Position numbers and translations under genes: made by a program. Below the pieces are notes generated by a model. It did not search any database. It saw only the letters and a program-made list of their open reading frames with translations, and was not told the origin of the DNA. Source: Umbelopsis ramanniana AG (lineage: Eukaryota > Mucoromycota > Umbelopsidomycetes > Umbelopsidales > Umbelopsidaceae). From it: a stretch of 35,076 nucleotides of DNA. The stretch is taken from assembly GCF_025399195.1 (NCBI RefSeq), contig NW_026252189.1, positions 1 to 35,076 of the forward strand. Reading direction: 5' to 3'. Of this stretch, positions 20,392 through 30,338 are shown in pieces. The number at the start of each line of letters is the position of its first letter. The first letter of the stretch is position 1.

Positions 20392-21294
20392 TTAAACATC
20401 AGAGGTGTTGCGCACAATATTGTGTTCTGAGAGTCGCTTGCTGACGAACAGGCGCATTCCAATCCCCCCAATGAGGACAGTCAGGAGGATGCCGATGTCG
20501 AGAGGAACGTCAGATATTAGCATGAGGGTATGAAGAAGGCTGTCCTGCGGGAGTGCGGATTTGTAAATTAGGCCAAGACGGACAGCACCCGTCACCAGAA
20601 AGATAAGCATCCACATGATGGTCAGCGATCGTATGCAGTTGCGATAGCTTCGTAGGTTGTTCCATGCCCATGCGATCCTATCGACGGGATACCGTCCATC
20701 GGAAGGGAAAATGAGCTTGACAATGCGCATGATATCTCGAAACGCAAAGTATAGGAGAGGCCGCATGTATTGACTTGGAATCATGGTCAACAACAACACA
20801 ATGGCATTTCCAATGTCCAGCCATGCTTTGCGAGCCATGATTTCCAATGCATCCCCTAAAACAAAAAGCAATAACATGAGTGATGGCCGATATCGCTTAT
20901 GCTCTTTGTTACTTTTCTTATTGCTCTTACCAGGAAGTAGCAGCACCACCATGGAGGCTACAAATTCCGCCAATATCAATACGCCCAAGATGTCCATATT
21001 GCGTTCAAAGATCGTTCGATGTATAATAATCGTCACAGGTACCAGACCCGATAGATGCATGGCTGAATACGCATAGCTGTGATCGCGACGAAGGGCGAAA
21101 TACAGAGCCACGGGTACGACGATACATAGCAAGATGAATGCCAAGAGTCGTATGCTGCGATGAGATCGACTGGGCCTGATATCTTTATTGTGATCCAGCT
21201 GTAGCTCCGTTCTAATGGAGCTATCATCGAGGTTGGTAGACCCGAACAGCGACGACGAATCCACAAGGTATTGATCTTTTTTAGGCTCTTCCAT
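20392..21294 (-). CDS. Divergent VC0807-like multi-pass membrane protein (array member A)
   Basis: Two exons (21294-20931, 20854/20855-20392; intron 20856-20930) encode 275 residues. An acidic, Ser-rich N-terminus (about 1-45) precedes about six hydrophobic segments, e.g. LLAFILLCIVVPVALYFAL (about 49-67) and LILAEFVASMVVLLLPG. The order of segments matches the three genes at 22739-27673: an SGLVP loop replaces SSAPP, FERNMDILG replaces RxDPLG, and GDALEIMARKAW replaces the GxPRVLLLRES signature. It therefore looks like an older paralogue that lost the signature. Its intron lies in the signature loop, unlike that of the other three. An in-frame ATG exists 22 codons upstream (21360); 21294 is preferred. 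Function unknown; likely an endomembrane or plasma-membrane protein. Confidence 0.75.
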   Translation of the reverse strand: MEEPKKDQYLVDSSSLFGSTNLDDSSIRTELQLDHNKDIRPSRSHRSIRLLAFILLCIVVPVALYFALRRDHSYAYSAMHLSGLVPVTIIIHRTIFERNMDILGVLILAEFVASMVVLLLPGKSNKKSNKEHKRYRPSLMLLLFVLGDALEIMARKAWLDIGNAIVLLLTMIPSQYMRPLLYFAFRDIMRIVKLIFPSDGRYPVDRIAWAWNNLRSYRNCIRSLTIMWMLIFLVTGAVRLGLIYKSALPQDSLLHTLMLISDVPLDIGILLTVLIGGIGMRLFVSKRLSEHNIVRNTSDV

Positions 21295-22738
21295 GATGTG
21301 GATGGATAAAAAAGTAGAATTCCCCAATGGCAAGATACTTGTTATAAAGCGCAATGCCAATGTCAGTGTAGCTGTCCCCTTCTGGCAGGTAAGGGGACTC
21401 TCAATTTTTTTGTTTCTCTCCTGCCCGTCTCCGTTCAGTCCACACGATGAATACAGGGGGAAAAAATCACTTTATGTGCCATGTAGTTGTCAAATAAGAC
21501 CTTTATGCATAAGGAGAGGATTTTCTAACAGGTAAAATGTAACTCTGGCTATAGTGCTGCAATTGGAACGACACCAGGAGTGGGCCTTGGATCATCGTTA
21601 TGCTGGAATGATCAGTGCTTGCAAAAGGCCGATTATGGCTTTTGATAAAAAAGAAAAGTGTCCACTAGAATTTGTCTTATTTTTCTGTTGTTCCTGTGGA
21701 ATTGTGCTTGACACGCTTTATCACTCATCAGTCGATACATGACAGCGAGTTGAAACACAGCAGCCATCAGGGTCCCCCGATGTGAGGTCTGCAAACAGAG
21801 AAAATCCCTCCTTTTCTTTTAAATGACAAGGACAGTCGACATGACCTTACTCCATGACAAAACATCGTCGTGGCTTAATTAACGCCCAGCGTTGAACTTG
21901 CTACACTACCACTGATCACGCTGTCTACTAATTTGTACAGTTTCTCCAATTTCTCTGATCATGCGCCATATCTTTTTGACGCTTAGCTCGTGCATATGCA
22001 CTTGGCACGCGCTCACTATTTGCAAATGATGCTTACGACGAAAGATTATATCAGGAAGGCACAGTAGCAGCTGCCATCGATAGCACATACTCCTCATCCA
22101 AGGCCATTCCGAAAAAAGAACACAGGCTAACCCCACGTCGCATTTAGATACATCTTGTTTAACGCACTAGTACCTCCATATATGCTGATATGTGGCATTA
22201 CGCCTCTGCACCTTCTCAAGAGCCAGAGCCAATGAATTGATTAGCAGCAGCTCACGATGAACCGTACCATACCACAGCATACTCATCCCAAATTCTTTTT
22301 CAGCAGGAAAGGCATGCTGTGAGGCGCGCAGCTGGTGACCAATGATGAGCCACAGCCGCTACCAATGTACCAGTTGGTCACACATTTGGTACCGAACTCC
22401 AACCATTTTCCAAACAACCTGTTTTAGACTGAAAGAATTTCCTTTTCTTTCGCTGGGTCGGTGAAAAAAATTCAAATTTGGGATACTGTGTGAACACGCT
22501 GCGGTTTATTTTGGGCTACCGTTGCGACATGATGGACAGTAAGGAAACTCCGTCAGCCATCAGGTAAATGGTGGCTAACTCGGATTGTCTAAACTTCATA
22601 GTGGTGTGCTGACAGATCGAACAACCTGAGAGAAAGTACGTTTCACACACATACTTGGACTATTGATTTATTTTACAAAATACCTATAACTCTGTTTTGA
22701 ATTACGGATGAAATCTATTAATAATGAAAAACCTTGGA
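21295..22738. other. Long intergenic stretch within the membrane-protein array
   Basis: Upstream region of array member A and 3' flank of member B. I looked for a decayed further family member and saw none. Only short unsupported frames occur on either strand. Confidence 0.45.
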
Positions 22739-23769
22739 CTAGGCCTCATCGACATATACATGTTGTTGCTCTGCTTCCTCTTCGAGCCGCTTCTGAACTA
22801 CTTTGCACTCTTCCATGGAGCGCAGCCTGATGATTCTGCCGTAAACTGCGTTGAACAGTCCCATACATCCCAGTGTCACGCCAAGGATGATATTACCGTA
22901 CATAACCATTTGATCCACCGTCAGTGAACTAAAGTACATGGCGAGCTTGGCCACGAACTCCAGGATCAGAATAACACCCCAAGCTGCATTCATAGTAAGC
23001 ATGCCTCGCTTGAACACTGGGCTCCACTTCCAGCAAAACTCCAACCTCGACTCCTCAATCACTTCTCCTTGGTAGACATACTTCACTGGCGGAAGTAGAG
23101 ACATCATTTGCTTGGTGACGCCATAGATCAGTGGCTTGTTCGTCCATTTTTTGTAGTGAAAGGGAATCATCGACATAAGGAACAGTACGCCAGTCGCACA
23201 AGTGACGATGGATTCTCTCAGCAACAGTACGCGTGGGTTTCCATCGATGACAGAAATGACAGCCGAGATCACAAATCCAAAAATAATGACCAAACCAAGG
23301 GGATTCACGGTACGATACCATACAATCTCGAATATTGACATAGCAGCGGGCGGAGCACTGGATATCAGCAATGCAGCTAACTGGGAAATACTGTTACGCA
23401 GTGAGTACTGGCAATAGGTGGTGCGGATAAAATCATTAGGTGGTGAATGTATGTGTGATAGGAGGTCTCGTGTAGACTCACGTATAAGATGATGGGCATA
23501 GCAACGTCGACGAAGAAGACGACTGCAAAAAATATCAGTTGTCGTCTCCGCGCCCGCTTGTCTTTGATGACGGTGGTAAATGTCTTTTGCGTGTCATTCC
23601 GAGGCAAAGCATCGACTCCTACGTCCTCCTCGCGAGTTTCCTCGGCTGTAAGCTTCTCTTCCGTTGTCGACGTATCAGTACCGCCACCTACAGACGGTGT
23701 GGAGGTGGCCGCCGCCTCCCTATCCGCCTTTGACTTTTTCGCTTTTTTGTAGAGATTATAAGCGAGCAT
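22739..23769 (-). CDS. VC0807-like membrane protein (array member B)
   Basis: Two exons (23769-23482 and 23407-22739; 74-nt intron) encode 318 residues. The N-terminus MLAYNLYKKAKKSK is basic, followed by a Thr/Glu-rich linker and KDKRARRRQ before the first membrane segment. The core is LLISSAPP, then NPLGLVIIFGFVISAVISV, GNPRVLLLRESIVT and KPLIYGVTKQM, the motif series of the bacterial and fungal VC0807 family. Two more hydrophobic segments follow (ILILEFVAKLAMYF, MYGNIILGVTLGCMGLF), and the tail is a Glu-rich cytosolic helix. The intron falls directly after the codons for ILY, exactly as in members C and D. Molecular function of the family is not established. Confidence 0.85.
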
Positions 23770-24961
23770 GCGTGAGGGGCTCAATCGAATCGATGAAAGT
23801 TGAGAATGATCTGGAAAGACGAGCGAAAAAAAAAAAAAATTGTGGATGAAGCCTTTATATCTCGATCCGGAGTGATCACAACCGTGATTGTCATACATGC
23901 TCGTACGCAGCAGCTCAATTTTTTTTTTTCAATCCCACTTCGTTGGAACTTGGAACTGCGCAATTACCTCTTTTCCACAGTGACAATACTTGGCTGGTGT
24001 CTTGGCATGTAATTTGGTTATTTGCACTACTTCCATATTGCTTCGTCTCTGTTTTGCTCAACTCAGATACTCGCGATCGCTGACTTCAAAGTGGCTATAA
24101 CTTTAATGAGAGTATTAAATACGAGAAAATCAAAATTTAGAGAATCAGATAACTACCATCCGCAAGTCACGAAAGGACGACCAACCAGCTAACCTTTACA
24201 TATCATATCAAAAAGACACTGAGGAGAGGAGAAGCGCATGACGTGCCTATACCTTTCCTTCCCTTCAACACTTGGCACTAAGCAAGTAAACGTGAGACAG
24301 CCACACTACTAATCTGTTCAGCTTACGCCTTCCCACTACGGCAGCACTTGACATATTTAGGGTCATGCCTGTCACCTCAACACAGAGTCTTGAGCGAAAG
24401 AGTTCAACTTTGTATCGAGATGACTTTTTAGTTCCAGAAGTCTGGCGTGTTATGAATACTGATAAGCACATAAATCGACCAGCTGAGGATAGAAAACGTT
24501 TTAGGAGCTCCTCTCAAGTAGTACAAATATAGTGCGATTTATACTTTGGCAAGGAGGCCTGCACTGGTCGAGTGGCCGGGTCGGGTAAAGTATCCCCGCA
24601 TTGTCCAAATGCATGCCTAGCAAACCAAACAACCAAAACAAACATGCGTGAGCCAAGCAAAGTAAAAGAAATGAAAATAAGCAAGTAAAGGCAAGTGACA
24701 TCAGTACTGCGGGCGTGCAGAGCTTTATTCTGACACGAATCTCTCGAGGGCAGGAAACTTTATACCTCTGATAAAAGCGAATAAATATGCTGAAAGTGCT
24801 ACCTCAAACCATGTATTGCAGTAGCCTAACCCGTTATTGTTAAATTTAGATTTATTGTACATTGTTACTTATCAGATACAGTCAATGACATAGCGCAAAC
24901 AGCAAAAGAAAAAATTATAATAGCTATCTGCGCATGCACTTTCCTATGCACTAATCTACAG
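23770..24961. other. Intergenic between array members B and C
   Basis: The left end is the promoter of member B. A minus-strand TATAAAT at about 24536-24542 precedes a 68-codon frame (24471-24265), and a hydrophobic 66-codon frame lies at 24701-24501; neither has recognisable features. No RNA gene was recognised. Confidence 0.4.
23853..23859 (-). promoter_or_regulatory. TATA box of array member B
   Basis: TATAAAG on the minus strand, 84 bp before the ATG at 23769. Members C and D have comparable boxes. Confidence 0.5.
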
Positions 24962-25976
24962 CTAGACTGTGTTGAACTCTGGAGCGTATGGCGCATGCTC
25001 AGCTTGGTATTCGCGGGCATCATCATCGAGTTGCCTCTTGATGTCTTCCATCTGAAGACCCACCTGCATGCGTGTGCGTCGGGAGTGAAAAACGGTGAAG
25101 ATGGTCATAGTACCAAATACCACACCCATCACGATATTGCCGTAGAGGACAAATTGATCGATGGTGATGGAGCTGAAGTACATGATAAGTTTGGCTGTGA
25201 ATTCAGCTTCGAGCGCCAGACCCCACAATAAAGTGCCGATCCGCATTGATTTTCGAAAGATAGGGCTGAACTCCCAACAGAACTCTGCGCGGCTCTTTTC
25301 CACCATCTCACCATATCTGAAGTACTGAATAGGAGGAGTCACAGCCAGCATTTGAGCTGTAACACCGTAATTCAGAGGTCTGTTCTGAAACCGGCCAATC
25401 TTGAATGGAATCAAACTGAGTAGAAAGAGAAGGCCTGTTGCTGCCGTAACGACCGATTCTCTAAGCAACAGGACACGAGGTTCTCCATTGACCACGGAAA
25501 TGATGGCCGAGATGGCGAAACCGAAGATAATAATGATACCAAGTGGATCCACTCTTTTGAAGATAATCGCCTTGACAACAACACTGATCGCTGGTGGAGC
25601 ACTGGAAATGAGCAATGCCGCTATTAAGGATACGTAGTTCTTGAGGATATACTACGAACATGAAAAATGAGAGATACAGGCGGTTTAGCTTTTTTGTAAG
25701 GTAAGGGCTGCCCACAAGTGTTTTCCTTACGTATAGAACAAGAGGTAGGACGACATCGACAATCAACGAGATCAAAAGCACGACCAACTGCTTCCTAGCT
25801 GCCTTCTTGTCTTTGACCTCTAAAAACGTTGGTTTCCTCTCCAATCCCTTTGGATCCATATCAATGCCGAGTGGCGTTCTGTCTGAATCCGTTGACAGTT
25901 TTCGAAACTCTCCAGCTCCAGGATTTGTACCTTCTTTTCTTTCCTTGCTCTTTTTGTAAGCGTCGTAAGCGAACAT
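24962..25976 (-). CDS. VC0807-like membrane protein (array member C)
   Basis: Two exons (25976-25731 and 25651-24962; 79-nt intron) encode 311 residues. It starts MFAYDAYKKSKERKEG, continues through a polar linker to DKKAARKQ, then enters the membrane core: LLISSAPP, KRVDPLGIIIIFGFAISAII, GEPRVLLLRESVVT, RPLNYGVTAQM. The central signature is the best preserved of the array. Later segments ALEAEFTAKLIMYFSS and LYGNIVMGVVFGTMTIF align with members B and D, and the tail is acidic with a terminal TV. The intron follows the codons for VLY, the same position as in its neighbours. Probably a multi-pass membrane protein with cytosolic ends; cargo or activity is unknown. Confidence 0.87.
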
Positions 25977-26641
25977 TTGGTTGATGTGTAAAGAAGATGA
26001 ATGTAGGTTGGAATGAAGTTTATCTTCTGTCTTTTTATAAGTGCCAAACACAAATGTCGGCCTCTGGCAATGGTTAGCACCAGATTGGTAACTGCATAGC
26101 CACCTTGGTTATCCCAAGCCACTTTCCAAAGCGGGAGAGTAACGGTACATTTGCTCCCCTTTTGGAAAGGCAGCTTTTTTGACTTCTGTGCTAACGCGCT
26201 CATATGAGCCTCAGAAACTTCTTTCATTTTCATGTTACTTTGCAGTAAGGGCCAAATAACCCCCATCATGGCTAGAACTAACACAACTGCCAGAAATAAA
26301 CTATCTAAGAAGCACTCGGAAACACCATGGACGCCCCACTTGATCCATGGCATCCATAAAAAAGGGATCGTAGTACGTTAATGTATTATTTAGGAAAAAA
26401 TTATGATTTCGTCAAACATCACCAGGCAAGCAGATTCTTAGCATGTTTAACCAAGTTCCCTTGTGACATTTCAACCCATCTTTTCTGAACCTGATAGTCA
26501 AGCTTATGCAATAACAACACGAACCACTTTGAAATTGAGTAGAGCAAAGTTTATTCAACTATTTTACATGAATCCATTATAAATATCTAAAAGTACAACT
26601 AGGAAAAATGATCTTCCTGTCTGTTTATATATATATCTTTT
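25977..26641. other. Promoter of array member C and intergenic DNA
   Basis: A minus-strand frame from 26353 enters this region with one hydrophobic segment (FLAVVLVLAMMGVIW) but runs into the member C coding exon in another frame. It might hide a small gene, but splice evidence is lacking. Confidence 0.35.
26032..26039 (-). promoter_or_regulatory. TATA box of array member C
   Basis: TATAAAAA on the minus strand, 56 bp before the ATG at 25976. Confidence 0.55.
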
Positions 26642-27673
26642 TTACACGCTGTCTGTGAAACCCGCATTGGACGAGGTAACAGCATCGGCGGCAAACCGGG
26701 CCAGTAGCTCTTGGACCATCTTGCGCGTTTTTGTTCGAAGGTGGTGACTGTAAATGATAGTGAACACACCCATTGTTCCCAGTAAGCAACCAAGGACGAT
26801 GTTGCTGTATAGCACGAGTTGATCGATGGTGAGGGGACTGAAGTACATGATCAGTCGAGCGACAAATTCAAGCAAGAGGGCAATACCCCACATGGCTGTC
26901 AGCAAGCGCATTCCAGTTCTGAAGAACTTGATATGTTCCCATGAAAACTGGGTGGGTGCTTGTTCTATCAGCTCTCCCTCCTTCACATATTGAATCTTGG
27001 GTGCAGCTGACATCATTTCAGCGGAAATGCCATAGGTAAGCGGCCGGAGATTAAATCGACCAAAGCGGAGGGGTAGCAAAGAGAGCAGAAAGATGAGGCC
27101 AGTAGCAGACGAGACGATGGAATCTTTGAGCAAAATAATGCGAGGATTTGAATCGACCACAGAGAGGATAGCCGACAAGACAAAGCCAAAGACAATGATT
27201 AGACCCAGAGGATCGAATTGTCTATAAATAATGAACTTGCCAACGATCATGATAATGGGAGGAGCACTTGAAATAAGCAGCGCTGCCAAAAGCGATATGT
27301 AGTTTTTGAGAATGTACTGTAGAGAGACGGACAGAGTGAGTAAAAATGTATGAATCATGCATGATTATAAAAATCTGCTTGCATGCAGCCTTACATATAA
27401 GATAAGAGGAATGACAATATCCACGAACAGAGTCACTCCCAGTACGATCCATTGCTTTCTGGCCGCCTTCTTGTCATCCAATGTCTGGGTAGGCATAGCC
27501 ATTTCCGGGGTTGCTACATCTTGTTGCGGCATAGCAATGATGGATGGAGGTGGTCTGCTTTCTAACGACCCGTCCAAGGATGGGTCGGTTAATTTTCGAT
27601 CATAGTGAGGCAATTCAGTCTGAGCAGCCTTCTTTTCCTTGTTCTTCTTGTAAGCGTTGTAGATAAATATCAT
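26642..27673 (-). CDS. VC0807-like membrane protein (array member D)
   Basis: Two exons (27673-27395 and 27316-26642; 78-nt intron) encode 317 residues. The N-terminus MIFIYNAYKKNKEKKAA and linker end in DKKAARKQW, as in member C. The core reads LLISSAPP, RQFDPLGLIIVFGFVLSAIL, SNPRIILLKDSIVS, RPLTYGISAEM. The signature is slightly altered (Lys-Asp for Arg-Glu), so the charge pattern is kept. The two late hydrophobic segments (ALLLEFVARLIMYFS, LYSNIVLGCLLGTMGVF) match the other members. The intron sits after ILY as in B and C, and YILKNYxSL follows it in both C and D, so these two are probably the most recent duplicates. Confidence 0.87.
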
Positions 27674-27725
27674 TTGGGATGGATTTGATAATAATAATCC
27701 CAAGTAAGGGCAGCCATTGTATTGC

Positions 27726-27734
27726 TTATATATA
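27726..27734 (-). promoter_or_regulatory. TATA box of array member D
   Basis: TATATATAA on the minus strand, 53 bp before the ATG at 27673. Being nearly palindromic, it could also serve plus-strand transcription. Confidence 0.55.
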
Positions 27735-27758
27735 CTGCCTTACGCCGGTGCACTTACT

Positions 27759-28049
27759 ATGGCAGTCACGTTTCGGTCAATTGCAGCCAAATATGGAAAG
27801 AAAGCCACACCCTATGCCACAGCGCCGGCCAGTAAGGAGGGGTCTCAAGAAACTGCGCATGATGCACAATTCAGGTCTCAAGTGTCTGGGCAGGACCGTT
27901 GTTTGCATGGGGAGAAAAAACAGATGCTATTCATAAATCCATTGTTTATGCTCTACCCCAAAAATGTGAATGAATTGGTAGCAACACATCGTTTTGACCC
28001 GTTCAATGAAATCAGTGCAACCATGTCGATCCAAACTTTTGAAGCGTGA
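27759..28049 (+). CDS. Hypothetical 96-residue frame
   Basis: Open frame with an ATG divergent from array member D. The N-terminus MAVTFRSIAAKYGKKATPYA resembles a mitochondrial targeting segment (Arg/Lys, no acidic residues), but the rest shows no domain or membrane segment. The near-palindromic TATATATA lies 25-33 bp upstream of the ATG. No family recognised; it could be a chance frame. Confidence 0.2.
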   Translation: MAVTFRSIAAKYGKKATPYATAPASKEGSQETAHDAQFRSQVSGQDRCLHGEKKQMLFINPLFMLYPKNVNELVATHRFDPFNEISATMSIQTFEA

Positions 28050-28559
28050 AATCATGTACTACTTTACGACTCAATCCGGCTCAATTAATATCATCTACCT
28101 TGGGTCATGAATCTGCTATTGTCGTAAGCTGCGATTTGGGCTATGGTATATCCTTATGACATAGGTTACGGGGAGTGGTGTATTTACGCCTAGTATGGTA
28201 TTTTTCATTTGACACCGGCTATCGCTTTAACCTGGGCATTTTCTGAGATCTTCCAAATTAGCAGTCTTTTCTGACCTGGGGGTTTTCAGGCAACCAACCT
28301 ATTGCATTTTGTTTCTATCGCTTAGCCATCATTTACGTATGAACGCAACATACGAACGCTCTACAGCCACCTCTTGATGAGCTTTCGGGGAACAAACGGT
28401 CATTGCAATGATGTACTTTTCTTTTTTTTCTTTTAAGAAAAAAAAACTGATCTATGGTGCCAAATTTATTTCGTCTTCATAAAATTTTCATCGTATATAC
28501 AGGTAGAAGAGGGTTTTTCGAAAATAAACTCGGCGATACAAAAACAAAAGGAATAGCAA

Positions 28560-30137
28560 CTAAAATGCGTTCTCAAAATGACTGTAGCAACTGAGGTTAG
28601 GATCGTAATCTGTAGTGGATGGATTAGTGAACGTGCTTGTAATGACATGGTGCTACAGTAAGAATCTTCACTTACCAAAGTTGGTGTCCGGATTGCAGCT
28701 ACAGCGGTCACGGAACTCGGGTTCGACAGGACAATGTGTATAAGCAGAGTGTCTAGATCAACGAGTAATCGCATTTAATGAGAATCCTTCAGGGTGTACA
28801 GCACCGCCTCGTCACGTCACTTACCTATAGCCTATGTCATTGAAAAAATGAAATTCGTCCTTGCGCAGCATCAGAGTGGCGGCAATTGAATGAACCGGAG
28901 CATCTCCCCAGCTGCCAAGACAATGGTTAGAAAGAACATTCGGGCGTACAACCATCGTCTACTATGGCAACTTACCGTTCGTAAAAAAAGCCACCACTTC
29001 TATCAAGATAACTGAATAGCTTGAGATAGTCGTTGGATCGCCACAGGTCTAGCGATGCGATCTAAGTAAAGCAAAACCAACAGGTATTATGAGTTATTGT
29101 TTCAAAACTATTAAGAAATGAAAAAGGAGAATTGCTGAGTACAAACCTCGAAGTTGGTCCAAAAGTGGCAACCATTGTAGGTGTTACCGTTATCATCGGT
29201 AATGAACTTGAAAAGTGTATCTTGTCTAGCAGGCAGGTTGTCTGCCACCTCAGGATAATCACGCTTGAAATTTCGAACGGTGTCCCAAAGACTGGGAATG
29301 GTACCCATGAACTCCCGGAAAGCAATAGTAAAGCCTAACAACCCGTAACATGAGATGAATGAATACCCGCGGTTATTCGGCCACCCATCAAATCAAAAGC
29401 TTGGCGATCGCCTTCTTACCATATTTCTTTCCATGGTTTCTCATGTACTTGAAGACATCATAGTCTACTTGACAACTGAAATCAACATCTGGTTCGACTC
29501 GCCAGTAATAGTCATATTCATCCAAAAGAGGGTGTCTAAAGAAATAGCCGCTTTGGAATCTGTCGGGAAATGTCAGTTAGCGGGAAGAGGTCACTGAAAT
29601 TTTTTTTTTCCATTCAAGCTCATAGGTGCCGTACCTGCACATGTGCCGATAGCTTTCACTTCCGCCGTAAGGAATACCGGTAGCAGCCATAGCCTCACGG
29701 TTTTCAGCGGCAAGTGTTTGATTGATAAACGACGGGTAGCCCCACATTTGTGAATCAAGTTTACCGTACTTGACTTCAGACTTGGTGGCCGCTGAGGTCA
29801 TCTCAATAAATTCAGGCGTAAATTCGTCGTCATTGAGAAAAACATAAGGATAATTGAACTTTCGATTGAAGGTGTCTTCCAATTGACGCATCGAAGATAA
29901 CAAGCCATTTAATTCCTGATTTCTGACCAAGACGACATAACATGCCCGGACAGGATCCTCGGGCGAGATATTGGATGGCAAAGTGTACCCAGTGGTGTTA
30001 CTTTTCGAGGGGGTGGGTGAAAAGGAGGTATAGGAATCGCGGAACAGATTGAATGAGAATAACAGTAGGGCAAATCCCAAACAGAACAGCAAGACATGCA
30101 AAGGCGGCCGCCTTGCATTTGACAAGCTAATGGGCAT
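28560..30137 (-). CDS. Alpha-1,2-mannosyltransferase, KTR/KRE2 family (GT15)
   Basis: Seven exons (30137-29635, 29559-29420, 29334-29147, 29061-28976, 28911-28825, 28752-28676, 28609-28560) encode 376 residues. A short cytosolic start precedes one membrane anchor (about 13-32), giving a type II Golgi protein. The catalytic domain has [38 protein letters not shown], then [20 protein letters not shown] (185-204) with the Mn-binding EPDVD, and [27 protein letters not shown] and [18 protein letters not shown], all GT15 landmarks. It ends [14 protein letters not shown], so it is complete. It adds alpha-1,2-mannose from GDP-mannose to N- or O-glycans. It shares a 201-bp divergent promoter region with the CHFR-like gene. 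Confidence 0.97.
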
Positions 30138-30338
30138 TAGGAAAGGAAGTGAAGAAGAGATAGAGAACTATGAGATAAAATTAGCGCCATGTCTGTCACT
30201 GGAATTATGTCTCAGGCCAAGGTCCGCGCCCTAAAATCTGAGGGCCATGGAAATGCGCGCGTCATCGACATGGTGTTACGGCTGCCTTACTGCCTCGTCT
30301 CTTTCTCTCTTTTTTCCTTTTCCACTTCGGTTCGGACC

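Larger units (their letters stand above)
27674..28559. other. Upstream region of array member D and intergenic DNA
   Basis: Contains the member D promoter and the unsupported plus-strand frame 27759-28049. From 28050 to 28559 I see only AT-rich sequence and the 3' flank of the mannosyltransferase gene. Confidence 0.45.

Noticed and set aside
24501-24701. Hydrophobic 66-codon minus-strand frame
   Set aside because: Leu/Phe-rich composition from T-rich DNA; no downstream domain and no splice partner found.
25820-26353. 178-codon minus-strand frame upstream of array member C
   Set aside because: The second half overlaps member C coding exon 1 in another frame and crosses its TATA box. One hydrophobic stretch alone is not enough to call a gene.
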